This document shows positions 7,461-16,517 of a stretch of DNA of 51,411 nt, one piece after another. The DNA is from Acetobacteraceae bacterium (lineage in GTDB: Bacteria; Pseudomonadota; Alphaproteobacteria; Acetobacterales; Acetobacteraceae). A model generated the notes under the pieces. The model saw only the letters and a list, made by a program, of their open reading frames with translations, made no database searches and was not told where the DNA came from. The position numbers and the translations under genes are program-made. The DNA lies in assembly GCA_947371015.1 (NCBI GenBank), contig CANBNK010000025.1, positions 1-51,411 on the forward strand. Reading direction: 5' to 3'. How positions within the stretch are numbered: the stretch's first letter is position 1; each line of letters begins with the position of its first letter.

Positions 7461-9179
7461 CTACTCCTCGCCAGCCATCTCGCGGCGGCGGCGGATCGCG
7501 GCGCCCAGGATATCGCCCAGCGACGCACCACTGTCGTTGCTGCCGTATTCCTTGATCGCCTCGCGCTCCTCCTCGATCTCCTTGCCCTTGATCGTCAGGG
7601 CCAGGCGGCGGGCGGCGCGGTCAACGGCGGTCACCTTCGCATCGACCTTTTCGCCGATGGCGAACTTGTCGGGGCGCTGGTCGCCACGGTCACGGGCCAG
7701 TTCCGCACGGCGGATGAAGCCGGTCAGCACTTCCTCGACCTTCACCTCGATGCCATTCGCCTGAACGGCGGTGACAATGCAGGTGACGATGTCGTTCTTG
7801 CGGACGCGGTCCAGCACTTCGGCGGCCGGGTCAGCGGCCAGCTGCTTGATGCCGAGGGAGATACGCTCCTTCTCCACATCCACATCCAGCACCTTGGCCT
7901 GGCAGTTCGTGCCCTTCTGGTAGGCGTTGATGGCCGTCTCGCCGGGCTCGTCCCAGCTGAGGTCGGACATGTGCACCATGCCGTCCAGGTCCGGGCCGAC
8001 GCCGATGAACAGGCCGAACTCGGTGATGTTCCGAATCTCGCCTTCGATCAGGCTGCCAGGCGGGTGGGCTTCCAGGAACACTTCCCAGGGGTTGCCCTGC
8101 GCCTGCTTGAGGCCCAGCGAGATGCGGCGCTTCGGCTCGTCCACGTCCAGGATCATCACGTCGACTTCCTGCGACGTGGCGACGATCTTGCCCGGGTGGA
8201 CGTTCTTCTTGGTCCAGCTCATCTCGGAGACGTGGACCAGGCCTTCGACGCCCGGCTCCAGCTCCACGAAGGCGCCGTAGTCGGTGATGTTGGTCACGCG
8301 GCCCGAGAACTTGCCACTGACCGGGTACTTGATGGCGACACCTTCCCAGGGGTCGGACATCAGCTGCTTCATGCCGAGGCTGATGCGCTGGGTCTCGCTG
8401 TTGAAGCGGATGACCTGCACCTTCACCGGCTGGCCGATGGTCAGCGCCTCGCTCGGGTGGTTGATCCGGCGCCAGGCGATGTCGGTGACATGCAGCAGGC
8501 CGTCCACGCCGCCGAGGTCAACGAACGCACCGTAGTCGGTGATGTTCTTGACCACGCCGTCGAGGATCATGCCTTCCTTCAGGCCCTGGATCAGCTCGCT
8601 GCGCTGTTCGGCGCGCGTCTCCTCCAGCACCGCACGGCGGCTGACCACGATGTTGCCGCGGGCGCGGTCCATCTTGAGGATCTGGAACGGCTGCGGGCTG
8701 CCCATCAGCGGGCCGACATCGCGCACCGGGCGGATATCGACCTGGGAGCCTGGCAGGAAGGCCACGGCGCCGCCGAGATCGACGGTGAAGCCGCCCTTGA
8801 CGCGACCGAAGATGACGCCGTTCACGCGGCTCTGCGCGGTGAAGGACTTCTCCAGGTTGGTCCAGGCTTCCTCGCGGCGGGCCTTTTCGCGGCTGAGCAC
8901 GATGGTGCCGTCGCGGTCTTCGTAGCGCTCGACGAAGAGTTCGATGACGTCGCCCGGCTTGACCTCGGCCTTGCTGCCGGGGGCGGCGAATTCCTTGAGC
9001 GGGACGCGGCCCTCGCTCTTCAATCCGACATCGACGACGGCGAAATCATCATCCACGCGGATGACGCGGCCGGTGACGACGGAACCGGCGAAGCCGGTAT
9101 CTGCACCCAGGCTCTCGTCGAGCAGGGTGGCGAAATCCTCCATCCCGAAATCCTGGGCGGCGGTGTTGGCGGTTGCCAT
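7461..9179 (-). CDS. rpsA: 30S ribosomal protein S1
   Basis: A 572-residue S1 protein, full length for alphaproteobacteria, which recruits mRNA to the 30S subunit. Six S1 RNA-binding repeats are visible, beginning near residues 32, 118, 205, 290, 376 and 465. Repeats 3-5 are the best conserved, each with 'G.V.NIT.(Y/F)G.F(V/I)' followed by '(L/M)(L/V)H(V/M)(T/S)(D/E)' such as ITDYGAFVDLGGVDGLLHVT. The ATG at 9179 begins MATANTAAQDFGMEDFATLL with CAGGAAA upstream; the open frame further up to 9497 is spacer. It is the last gene of aroA-cmk-rpsA; the 241-bp gap before it could hold its own promoter, and an AGGGGG/CCCCCT hairpin sits there (9336-9350). Confidence 0.97.
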   Translation of the reverse strand: MATANTAAQDFGMEDFATLLDESLGADTGFAGSVVTGRVIRVDDDFAVVDVGLKSEGRVPLKEFAAPGSKAEVKPGDVIELFVERYEDRDGTIVLSREKARREEAWTNLEKSFTAQSRVNGVIFGRVKGGFTVDLGGAVAFLPGSQVDIRPVRDVGPLMGSPQPFQILKMDRARGNIVVSRRAVLEETRAEQRSELIQGLKEGMILDGVVKNITDYGAFVDLGGVDGLLHVTDIAWRRINHPSEALTIGQPVKVQVIRFNSETQRISLGMKQLMSDPWEGVAIKYPVSGKFSGRVTNITDYGAFVELEPGVEGLVHVSEMSWTKKNVHPGKIVATSQEVDVMILDVDEPKRRISLGLKQAQGNPWEVFLEAHPPGSLIEGEIRNITEFGLFIGVGPDLDGMVHMSDLSWDEPGETAINAYQKGTNCQAKVLDVDVEKERISLGIKQLAADPAAEVLDRVRKNDIVTCIVTAVQANGIEVKVEEVLTGFIRRAELARDRGDQRPDKFAIGEKVDAKVTAVDRAARRLALTIKGKEIEEEREAIKEYGSNDSGASLGDILGAAIRRRREMAGEE

Positions 9180-9420
9180 GAAGCGGATGTTTCCTGAGCG
9201 CCCCGCGTTGGCGGGGTGACGGTCCTGCGCCCCCACCATCGGTGGGCACGGCTTGGTCCGGCATGCTGGTCGCAATGCCCGACAACCCGATGAGTGGGGC
9301 GATGTCTCGGTTCGCCCCGGCCCGGCCCGGCAACCAGGGGGTGACCCCCTGAAAGCACGAACACCGCGCCCCAACGGGGGCACGGCCTGCGTCGCCACTA
9401 GGCGCGACAGGGGCGGCGAG

Positions 9421-10101
9421 TCAAGGGGCGGGGGCTGGAATTTCGCCGAGTCGGGTGTCGAGGTGGGCCAGGGCGGCGGCGAAGGCCTGGTCGGCATCCA
9501 GCGCCGTGGTGTCCAGCAGCACCGCGTCGGGCGCCGGCTTCATCGGCGCGGTGGCGCGGGCGGCGTCCTGCGCGTCGCGCTGGCGGGTTTCGGCTTCCAC
9601 CTGGGCCAGCGGCACCGTGCTGCCGGCGGCCTGCAGTTCCAGCCAGCGGCGCCGGGCGCGGGCTGCCGGGCTGGCGGTGACGAAAAGTTTTACCCGGGCC
9701 TGCGGGAAGACCACGGTGCCGATATCCCGCCCATCCAGCACGGCGCCGCGGGCCTGGCCGAAGCTGCGCTGGAAGGCGAGCAGCGCGGCGCGCACCGCGG
9801 GCACGGCGGCGACGGCGCTGGCGGCCATGGCGGCTTCCGGCGTGCGCAGGTCGGGGCGGTCCAGGTCGGCGGGGGCCAGGGCCAGGGCGGCGGCTTCGGC
9901 GGCGGCGGGGTCCTGGGGGTCTGCGGCGCGGTCCAGCACCAGGCGGCCGACGGCGCGATACAGCAGTCCGGTGTCGAGGTAGGGCAGGCCGAGACGCGCC
10001 GCCAGCCGGCGCGCCAGCGTGCCCTTGCCGGCCGCGGCCGGGCCGTCGATGGCGACTATGAGGGGCGCGCCAGCCGGCGCGACGATCAGCGGCGCCGTCA
10101 T
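9421..10101 (-). CDS. cmk: (d)CMP kinase
   Basis: A 226-residue cytidylate kinase that phosphorylates CMP and dCMP from ATP. The P-loop is IAIDGPAAAGKGTLARRLA with the family's GPAAAGKGT signature, then LGLPYLDTGLLYRAVG (substrate site), VLDGRDIGTVVFPQARVKLF (the conserved DGRDIGT) and a lid segment RDAQDAARATAPMKPAPDAV. Length is typical. It lies 82 bp after aroA and before rpsA, the standard alphaproteobacterial order. The N-terminal MTAPLIVAPAGAPL before the P-loop strand is slightly longer than usual, so the true start could be a few codons inside. Confidence 0.95.
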   Translation of the reverse strand: MTAPLIVAPAGAPLIVAIDGPAAAGKGTLARRLAARLGLPYLDTGLLYRAVGRLVLDRAADPQDPAAAEAAALALAPADLDRPDLRTPEAAMAASAVAAVPAVRAALLAFQRSFGQARGAVLDGRDIGTVVFPQARVKLFVTASPAARARRRWLELQAAGSTVPLAQVEAETRQRDAQDAARATAPMKPAPDAVLLDTTALDADQAFAAALAHLDTRLGEIPAPAP

Positions 10102-10183
10102 GCGGGCGTTGCCGGGTGTGGCTGCGGGCGCGGCGGCGCGCCACGGGCGGCGGCGCGCGGTCCGGTGCTCCGCCCCAGCACCG

Positions 10184-11545
10184 TCATGCCGCGGCGATGG
10201 CAGCCCCGCCGGCCGCCTGGTTCACCAGGGCCGCGAAGCCGGGGAAGGAGGTGTCGATGAAGCCGGCGTCGTCCACCGCCACCGGGCGCTGGGCCGCCAG
10301 GCCCATGACCAGCGCCGACATGGCCAGCCGGTGGTCCATATGCGTCAGCACCAGGCCGCCGCCGGGGATGCGCCCAGGGACGGTGCCGGCACTGCCCTGC
10401 ACCACCAGGTCGTCGCCCTCGATGCGGGACACAATGCCGTTGGCGGCCAGCATGGCGTGGGTGGCGGCCAGTCGGTCGCTTTCCTTCACCCGCAGCTCGG
10501 CCAGGCCGCGCATGCGGGTTTCGCCGGTGGCGGCGGCGGCGGCCACGGCCAGCACCGGGTATTCGTCGATCATGCTGGGCGCCCGGCCGGGGGGGACCAC
10601 CACGCCGTGCAACTGCGAATATTCGGCCAGCAGGTCACCGACCGGCTCGCCGCCCTCGGTGCGGGCGTTCTGCACGGTCAGCTTGGCGCCCATTTCCCGG
10701 AGGGTGGCGAACAGGCCGGTGCGCAGCGGGTTCAGGCCGACATTTTCGACCACCAGCGCCGAACCCGGCACCAGCAGGGCGGCGACCAGCAGAAAAGCCG
10801 CCGAGGACGGATCGCCGGGGACCATGATGGGGGCGGCGACCAGTTCCGGCTGGCCGTCCAGCTCAATGACGCGGCCCTCGGCGGTGTCGGTCACGCGGAC
10901 GGTGGCGCCGAAGTGGCGGAGCATGTTCTCGGTGTGGTCGCGGGTCGGCTCGGGCTCCACCACCCGTGTGGTGCCGCGGGCGCACAATCCCGCCAGCAGG
11001 CAGGCGCTCTTCACCTGTGCGGAGGCGACCGGCAGGGTGTAGTCCAGCGGCATCGGGTCGGCGGCGCCCTGCACCGCCAGCGGCAGCCGGCCGCCCTCGC
11101 GGGCCCAGAACTGCGCGCCGGACTGGGCCAACGGCACGGTCACCCGGCTCATCGGGCGCTTGCGCAGGCTGGCGTCGCCGGTCATCACGGAAAAGATCGG
11201 GTGCCCCGCCAGCAGGCCGCATAGCAGGCGGGCGGCGGTGCCGGAATTGCCCATGTCCAGCACATCGGCGGGTTCCACCAGCCCGCCGACGCCGCGGCCG
11301 GCGACGCGCCAGCGCCCGGGGGCCAGCTGTTCCACCGTGGCGCCCAGCGCCCGCATGGCGGCGGCGGTGCGCAGCACGTCCTCACCTTCCAGCAGGCCGG
11401 TGATCTCGGTAGTGCCGACGGCGAGCGCGCCGAACATCAGCGCGCGATGGCTGATGGACTTGTCGCCAGGCACGGTGAGGCGCCCGGAGAGCGGCCCGGG
11501 GGCAGCGGAAGCACGAAGCGGGGTGGTTGCAGCGGAGGCGGCCAT
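10184..11545 (-). CDS. aroA: 3-phosphoshikimate 1-carboxyvinyltransferase (EPSP synthase), class II type
   Basis: A 453-residue EPSP synthase that joins PEP to shikimate-3-phosphate in aromatic amino-acid synthesis. It follows the class II (Agrobacterium CP4-like) pattern: [75 protein letters not shown] and [15 protein letters not shown]. The loop equivalent to CP4 GNAATG reads GNSGTA, so the residue matching CP4 Ala100 is glycine, as in sensitive class I enzymes. The ATG at 11545 is preferred to the long frame starting at 11653. It is first in aroA-cmk-rpsA and divergent from the zinc-ribbon gene at 11668. Confidence 0.96.
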   Translation of the reverse strand: MAASAATTPLRASAAPGPLSGRLTVPGDKSISHRALMFGALAVGTTEITGLLEGEDVLRTAAAMRALGATVEQLAPGRWRVAGRGVGGLVEPADVLDMGNSGTAARLLCGLLAGHPIFSVMTGDASLRKRPMSRVTVPLAQSGAQFWAREGGRLPLAVQGAADPMPLDYTLPVASAQVKSACLLAGLCARGTTRVVEPEPTRDHTENMLRHFGATVRVTDTAEGRVIELDGQPELVAAPIMVPGDPSSAAFLLVAALLVPGSALVVENVGLNPLRTGLFATLREMGAKLTVQNARTEGGEPVGDLLAEYSQLHGVVVPPGRAPSMIDEYPVLAVAAAAATGETRMRGLAELRVKESDRLAATHAMLAANGIVSRIEGDDLVVQGSAGTVPGRIPGGGLVLTHMDHRLAMSALVMGLAAQRPVAVDDAGFIDTSFPGFAALVNQAAGGAAIAAA

Positions 11546-11667
11546 GGCCCGGCGTTTGACATGGGCCTCCGTGCGTGGCAATCGGCCCGACCTATTTTTC
11601 GCACCCGCGACGTTGCCGGCCGCAAGGCTGGCGCGCGGGTGCTCCTCATCCAACGAGGCTGATCCCG

Positions 11668-11988
11668 ATGGCCAAGCCCGAAATGGGCCTCAAGCGAGTT
11701 TGTGTCGCCTGCGGTACCAAGTTCTACGACCTCACCCGTGCGCCGGCGATTTGCCCGAAGTGCGGCACCGAACAGCCGGCCGAGCAGCCGCGCGTCCGCC
11801 GCGGCAGCAGTGCCGTGGCCGATGAGAAGGTGAAGAAGCGCGCCGTGGTGGCGGAGGCCGACAGCGAAGAGGTGGAGTTGGAGGACGTCGAGGCCGATGA
11901 GGCTGTCGAGGACGTCGAGGAGCTGGAGGACGACGCTGAGATCGACGAGGCGATCGAAGTGCCCTCCGACGGCGACGAGGAAACCTGA
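11668..11988 (+). CDS. FYDLN-type zinc-ribbon/acidic protein (TIGR02300 family)
   Basis: A 106-residue protein with two halves. The first (residues 1-40) holds two CxxC pairs, CVAC and CPKC, flanking KFYDLTRAP, the hallmark of the TIGR02300 'FYDLN acid' family (the Asn is Thr here). The rest is strongly acidic, with runs of Glu, Asp and Val. The family is almost restricted to alphaproteobacteria and is regularly found divergent from aroA; its function is unknown, though the zinc ribbon plus acidic tail suggests a nucleic-acid or protein partner. The ATG at 11668 starts [12 protein letters not shown], the family start; the upstream extension to 11575 is spacer shared with aroA. Confidence 0.92.
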   Translation: MAKPEMGLKRVCVACGTKFYDLTRAPAICPKCGTEQPAEQPRVRRGSSAVADEKVKKRAVVAEADSEEVELEDVEADEAVEDVEELEDDAEIDEAIEVPSDGDEET

Positions 11989-12038
11989 GTCCGGCGGCCG
12001 GGCCTTCAGGGGCCTGGCCCTTGGGGGGGGCCTGGCCT

Positions 12039-12548
12039 TCAGACCTGGCGGCGCAACCGCGCCCAAAGCATCAGCACAGCGTCATAGGGCAGCGCGGGAA
12101 CCTCGCGCAGCCGCCAGTACCAGCGCTTGCCCAGATTGGCGGCGGCTGGGAAGGGCGGGGCCGGGCAGGCGCGTGCCGGCAGCCCGGCCAGCCGCAGCAA
12201 CAGCACGCAGCGCGGCAGGTGATAGCCGCTGCTGGCCGCGAAGACCGGCCCGGTATGCCCGTGCAGCAGCCGCGCCATCGCCACCGCGGAACTGAAGGTA
12301 TCGGTGCCCGTGGTCTCCGCCAGGATATCGGCGGGCGGCACGCCCAGGCTCAGCAGCAGCCTTGCCATCACCTCGGCCTCGGCCGGGCCAAAGCGGCCTT
12401 GCGCCCCGGTGGGCAGGTAGAGCGGCCGTTCCAGGCCAGCGCCGAACTGCGCCGCCGCCGCCACACGCCGCCTTAGCGTCAGGCTGGGCTGGCCATCCGG
12501 CCGCACCGCCGCGCCGAAGATGACGATAGCTGCCCGTTCGGCGCTCAA
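12039..12548 (-). CDS. YdcF/ElyC/SanA (DUF218) family protein
   Basis: A 169-residue DUF218 protein. Signatures are AIVIFGAAVRPDGQPSLTL, LYLPTGAQGRFGPAEAEVM with an acidic 'E...M' helix, then ETTGTDTFSSAVAMARLL, matching the conserved 'E..S.NT..NA......L'. A SSGYHLPRC segment follows in place of the usual 'T..yH..RA'. YdcF-type proteins act in envelope or nucleotide-related roles that remain poorly defined. The gene lacks an obvious N-terminal membrane anchor. The only sensible start is a TTG at 12548 that shares two bases with the stop of the upstream methyltransferase (TTGA), since everything further upstream is antisense-like shadow of that gene. The two are therefore translationally coupled. 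Confidence 0.8.
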   Translation of the reverse strand: MSAERAAIVIFGAAVRPDGQPSLTLRRRVAAAAQFGAGLERPLYLPTGAQGRFGPAEAEVMARLLLSLGVPPADILAETTGTDTFSSAVAMARLLHGHTGPVFAASSGYHLPRCVLLLRLAGLPARACPAPPFPAAANLGKRWYWRLREVPALPYDAVLMLWARLRRQV

Positions 12549-13804
12549 GGTGCCGCCAGCAGCAGCCGGTTGATGCTCTGCAAAGCCTTGGCCAGGGCGG
12601 CGAAGTCGCGGGCGAAGGCGTCTCGGGCAATGCCGTTGGCGGCCAGGGCGTCGCCGATCTCGCCGATGCTGCGGCGGCCATCCACCAGTTTCAGGATGGC
12701 GCCGGCAAGCCGCGGCAAGGGCAGGCCTACGCGCAGGCCGTCGAACCCCACCGGCAGGACGCCGCTGGGGGGCAGGCCTTTTGCCAGTTTCTCGCCATCC
12801 ATTTCCCGCAGCACCGGCACGCTGGCAGGGTTGTCCCAGGCCGGGGCGTGGGCGGGGTCCCCGGCGCGGACGCAATAGACGATGTGAATGCCCATGTTGC
12901 CGCACATCGCCTCGGCCAGGGCGGCACGCTGCAACGGGGGCAGCAGCGCGGTGCGGGCGCGCAGCTTGGGGTCGCTGAGGTAGGCGTCGGGGTCGTAGCG
13001 CAGCGGTTCCACCCAGGCCTGCACCCGCAGGCCGGCGGCCTCCACCAGGGCGTTGAACTGCGGCACGCTATAGGCCTGGTCGCGCGGGTTCAGCAGCAGG
13101 TCGTAGAGGCCGGCATCACCCCCAGAAATGTGGTCGGTCAGCCAGGGGTTCTGGCGGAGCCAGGCGGTCTCCGGCACCTGGCGCCAGAGCCGCTTGGCCA
13201 GGTCCACCCGCGCGGCGGGGGGCAGGCCCTGTTCGGCCTGGTCCGGGCCGGGGGCCAGCAGGCGCAGCGCATCCTGCAACATATAGACGCCGGTGCGGCC
13301 ATGCGGGGCATAGACCATCAGGCCGAGGCCGCCGCCCGGCGCCAGCACGCTGACCAGGTTTTTCAGGCCCTGCAGCGGGTCCGGCAGGTGGTGCAGCACG
13401 CCGCAGCAGTCGATGTAGTCGAACGGGGCGAGCCCGCTTTCGGCTAGCTCCAGGATGGAGCCGTTCACGAAGCGGATGTTGCCCAGGCCGCGCTGGGCGG
13501 CGCGGGCTTCCGCCACTTGGCGGGCCTGGGCGGAACGGTCCAGCCAGGTGACCTCGCCCGGGCGGCCGGCGCTGGCCAGGTGCTGGGCCAGCATGATGGT
13601 GCCGTCGCCGCTGCCGCCGCCGGCCATCAGCGCGCGCAGCGGCGTGGCGCGGGGGCGCTGGGCGCTGAAAATCCAGTGGTCCACCTCCAGCAGGTGGCTG
13701 GGGCTGCCCACCACCATGCGCTTGGCTTCGTCGCGCGGGTCGCGCAACGGGTAGGGGTAGGCCTCGTATTGCGCGGCCAGATGGGCGTCGGTGGCGTCGG
13801 TCAT
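12545..13804 (-). CDS. Class I SAM-dependent methyltransferase with C-terminal winged-helix-like tail
   Basis: A 419-residue protein. An N-terminal QYEAYPYPLRDPRDE segment, seen in several uncharacterised methyltransferases, precedes a Rossmann core: ALMAGGGSGDGTIMLAQHL (motif I), VTWLDRSAQA (acidic loop), FVNGSILEL and YIDCCGVLHHLPDPLQGL (motif IV), then LAPGGGLGLMVY. Residues 340-419 look like a PqqD-type winged helix (AILKLVDGRRSIGEIGDALA). The substrate is unknown. The ATG at 13804 is the first consistent with the family; the frame open to 14080 runs into the divergent gene. It is co-translated with the downstream YdcF-like gene. Confidence 0.8.
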   Translation of the reverse strand: MTDATDAHLAAQYEAYPYPLRDPRDEAKRMVVGSPSHLLEVDHWIFSAQRPRATPLRALMAGGGSGDGTIMLAQHLASAGRPGEVTWLDRSAQARQVAEARAAQRGLGNIRFVNGSILELAESGLAPFDYIDCCGVLHHLPDPLQGLKNLVSVLAPGGGLGLMVYAPHGRTGVYMLQDALRLLAPGPDQAEQGLPPAARVDLAKRLWRQVPETAWLRQNPWLTDHISGGDAGLYDLLLNPRDQAYSVPQFNALVEAAGLRVQAWVEPLRYDPDAYLSDPKLRARTALLPPLQRAALAEAMCGNMGIHIVYCVRAGDPAHAPAWDNPASVPVLREMDGEKLAKGLPPSGVLPVGFDGLRVGLPLPRLAGAILKLVDGRRSIGEIGDALAANGIARDAFARDFAALAKALQSINRLLLAAP

Positions 13805-13895
13805 GAGCAGGTGAATACGGCGCCCGATGCGATAGCGGGAGAGGAAATGCCAGCAAGGCGTTGCTGCACGGGGCCGGGCCACGTATCTAGCGGCA

Positions 13896-14486
13896 ATGCG
13901 CAGCCTCGCCCGCCTGCTATCCCTGCTTCCCCTGCTCGCCCCGGCGCTGCTGGCCCCGGCTTTGTTGGCCCCGGCCTTGCTGGCCCTGCCGATGCTTGCG
14001 CTGCCAGCCGTCGCCCAGCAGGCGCCGGCCCAGCCGCGCAGGCTCGGCCAGTTCCAGTCCTGGACCGCCGCCGTGCACACCGAGGCCGGGCAGAAGATCT
14101 GCTACGCCTTCTCCCGCGCCACCAAGGCGGAGGGCGTGGTCAACCGGCCGGCCAACCAGGTGCTGTTGACCGTGACGCACCGGCCGCAGGGCCGCGACGC
14201 CGTGGCCCTGCGGGCCGGCTATGCCTATCCGCGCAATGCCGAGGTGAAGGTGCAGGTCGGCCAGACCGAGTTCACCTTCTATACCAGCGGCACCGATGCC
14301 CATGCGCGGGATGGCGCTGCCTCCGTGCGCGCCTTCCGCGGCGGGCGGGAGGTGGCGGCCCGTGGGCCGGGGCCGAACAACCGCGGTGTGGCGGCCGATA
14401 CCTTCGCGCTGGCCGGCTTCGCCCAGGCCTATGAGGCGATTTCTCGGGAATGCCCGGCGGCCACCGCCGCGCCGGCGCGGCGATGA
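13896..14486 (+). CDS. IalB-like (invasion-associated locus B) periplasmic protein
   Basis: A 196-residue exported protein. The N-terminus (about 40 residues) is a long, repetitive signal sequence with the unit LLAPA repeated about four times, encoded by near-identical 15-bp units. The mature part carries the IalB pattern: FQSWTAAV, a [16 protein letters not shown] segment with an early Cys, [33 protein letters not shown] and a C-terminal Cys in ISRECPA that could form a disulfide. IalB-family proteins are envelope proteins of unclear role, common in non-pathogens. It is divergent from the methyltransferase gene and its stop overlaps the rlmN ATG (ATGA). Confidence 0.75.
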   Translation: MRSLARLLSLLPLLAPALLAPALLAPALLALPMLALPAVAQQAPAQPRRLGQFQSWTAAVHTEAGQKICYAFSRATKAEGVVNRPANQVLLTVTHRPQGRDAVALRAGYAYPRNAEVKVQVGQTEFTFYTSGTDAHARDGAASVRAFRGGREVAARGPGPNNRGVAADTFALAGFAQAYEAISRECPAATAAPARR

Positions 14487-15676
14487 GCGCGGCCGCTGGG
14501 CCTGCCGGGCTGGACCGGGCGCTGCTGCATCCGAACGACCTGACCGCCGCCGAGCGCGATCGGATCCTGGCCAAGGCGGCGATCTTCGCCCCGCCGCCGG
14601 CGCAGCTGGCCGATGGCCGGCGCGACCTGGTGGGGCTTTCGCGCGAGGAACTGATCGCCGAGATGGTGGCGATCGGCGAGAAGCCGTTCCGCGCCAAGCA
14701 GCTGTGGCACTGGATCTACCACCAGGGGAAGACCGACTTCGCCGAGATGAGCAGCATCGCCCGGCCGATGCAGCAGAAGCTGGCGGAACGCTTCGTGGTG
14801 GCGCGGCCCGAGGTGGCGACGGTGCAGACCAGCACCGACGGTACGCGGAAGTGGCTGTTCAGGTTCCGCGACGGGCAGCAGGTCGAGACGGTCTATATTC
14901 CCGATGACGAGCGCGGCGCGGTCTGCATCTCCACCCAGGTGGGCTGCACGCTGAGTTGCAAGTTCTGCCACACCGGCACCCAGCGGCTGACGCGCAACCT
15001 GGGCGCCGCCGAGATTGTCGGCCAGTTCATGGCCGGGCGGGACAGCTATGGCGAATGGCCCAGCCCGAAGGATGAGCCGCGCTATCTCTCGAACATCGTG
15101 GTGATGGGCATGGGCGAGCCCATGTACAACTACGAGAACACCGCCAAGGCGCTGCGGATCATCATGGATGGCGAAGGCATCGGCCTGTCGCGCCGGCGGA
15201 TTACGCTGAGCACGTCAGGCGTGGTGCCGATGATGGACCGCTGCGGCGCGGAGCTGAACGTCAACCTGGCGGTGTCGCTGCATGCGGTGACGGATGAGCT
15301 GCGCGACCGGATTGTGCCGCTGAACCGGAAATACCCGATTGCCGAACTGCTGGACGCCTGCCGGCGCTACCCCGGCGCCAGCAATGCGCGGCGGATTACC
15401 TTCGAGTACGTGATGCTGAAGGATGTGAACGACAGCGTAGCCGAGGCGCATGAACTGGTGCGCCTGCTGAAGGGGCTGCCGGCCAAGGTGAACCTGATTC
15501 CGTTCAACCCCTGGCCCGGCGCGCCGTTCGAGACCAGCACGCGGGCGCAGACCGAGCGCTTTGCCGATGTGCTGAACGAGGCGGGGTATTCCAGCCCGAT
15601 CCGGCGGCCGCGCGGGCGCGACATCATGGCGGCCTGCGGGCAGTTGAAGGCGGAGATGGAGCGGGGCGAGGCCTGA
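14483..15676 (+). CDS. rlmN: 23S rRNA (A2503-C2)/tRNA (A37-C2) methyltransferase RlmN
   Basis: A 397-residue radical-SAM methyltransferase, full length. The 4Fe-4S motif CxxxCxxC reads CTLSCKFC within [18 protein letters not shown]. The conserved catalytic cysteine is in the C-terminal DIMAACGQL, and other signatures are [48 protein letters not shown] and [11 protein letters not shown]. RlmN methylates C2 of adenine 2503 in 23S rRNA and A37 of some tRNAs. The ATG at 14483 overlaps the stop of the IalB-like gene; an in-frame start at 14450 is inside that gene and less likely. Confidence 0.97.
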   Translation: MSAAAGPAGLDRALLHPNDLTAAERDRILAKAAIFAPPPAQLADGRRDLVGLSREELIAEMVAIGEKPFRAKQLWHWIYHQGKTDFAEMSSIARPMQQKLAERFVVARPEVATVQTSTDGTRKWLFRFRDGQQVETVYIPDDERGAVCISTQVGCTLSCKFCHTGTQRLTRNLGAAEIVGQFMAGRDSYGEWPSPKDEPRYLSNIVVMGMGEPMYNYENTAKALRIIMDGEGIGLSRRRITLSTSGVVPMMDRCGAELNVNLAVSLHAVTDELRDRIVPLNRKYPIAELLDACRRYPGASNARRITFEYVMLKDVNDSVAEAHELVRLLKGLPAKVNLIPFNPWPGAPFETSTRAQTERFADVLNEAGYSSPIRRPRGRDIMAACGQLKAEMERGEA

Positions 15677-15689
15677 TCGGCCCCGCGCG

Positions 15690-16517
15690 CTACCGCAGGA
15701 TGATCGGCGTCAGCCCATGCCGGGCGGCAGCGCGGGCCAGCGTGCCGTCCGATTTCGTGGCTTCCAGGAAGGCATTCACCTCGGCCAGCCAGGCGGCGTC
15801 CCCGCGCGCCACGGCATAGGCGTACAGCGTCTCGCCGAAGCCGGCCGGCGGTTCAATGATCCGCGCCCAGTCGTGCATCAGCAGCATGCGGCGGGTGTAG
15901 GGGAAGTCCGACATGAACACGTCGGCGCGGCCGGCCTGGACCTCGGCCTCCCGCGTCGCGGGCGGGCGCACCACCAGCAATTCGGCCTGGCGCAGCGTGG
16001 ACCGCATCAGCGGCTCCATCAGCGTACCGGCGGCCACCGCCACGGTGACACCGGGCTGGTCGATATCGGTAAAGCGGTTGACCCGGCTGCTCTCACGCGT
16101 GGTCACGCCATAGACCGGGCTGGCCATGTAGGGCTTGGAGAAGGCAACGCGCTCGGCCCGCGCCGGCAGCACGCCCACGGCCATCATGGCGATGTCGCAG
16201 TCGCCGGCCTCGATCCGGTCCATGAAGCTGGCAAAATTGGTTTCGACGAAGCGCAGCGTCACGCCCAGCCGGGCCGCCAGCGCGCGGGCCATGTCGATGT
16301 CGATACCCTCCAATTCGCTGTTGCGCGGGTTGCGGTAGCTGATGGCGAAGTATTGCGGCCACATGCAGACTGCCACGTCCCGCCGGGCGCGGATCCCGGC
16401 CAGGGCGTCCCGCGGCGCCGGCTGGGCAACCGCCGGTGGGGGAATCATCTCGAATGTTAAGGCCAAAGCGGCGATAATGGCGCCGACCATGAACCTGGAC
16501 CCTGTCCGCACCGCCAT
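15690..16517 (-). CDS. Family 3 (amino-acid-type) periplasmic solute-binding protein
   Basis: A 275-residue SBP_bac_3 protein with signal peptide [19 protein letters not shown] ending near PPPAVAQPA. The mature protein has [34 protein letters not shown] and [19 protein letters not shown] with FSKPYM, which are the ligand-cleft motifs of polar amino-acid binding proteins. There are no permease or ATPase genes nearby. The ATG at 16517 has AAGGA seven bases upstream and is preferred over 16547 and 16490. The start region overlaps the divergent histidine kinase start by 29 bp, so the two genes must share regulatory DNA; the protein may deliver ligand to the kinase rather than to a transporter (inference). 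Confidence 0.85.
   Translation of the reverse strand: MAVRTGSRFMVGAIIAALALTFEMIPPPAVAQPAPRDALAGIRARRDVAVCMWPQYFAISYRNPRNSELEGIDIDMARALAARLGVTLRFVETNFASFMDRIEAGDCDIAMMAVGVLPARAERVAFSKPYMASPVYGVTTRESSRVNRFTDIDQPGVTVAVAAGTLMEPLMRSTLRQAELLVVRPPATREAEVQAGRADVFMSDFPYTRRMLLMHDWARIIEPPAGFGETLYAYAVARGDAAWLAEVNAFLEATKSDGTLARAAARHGLTPIILR

Noticed and set aside
9336-9350. Terminator between cmk and rpsA
   Set aside because: A short AGGGGG/CCCCCT hairpin without a T-run; read-through or a separate promoter is equally possible.
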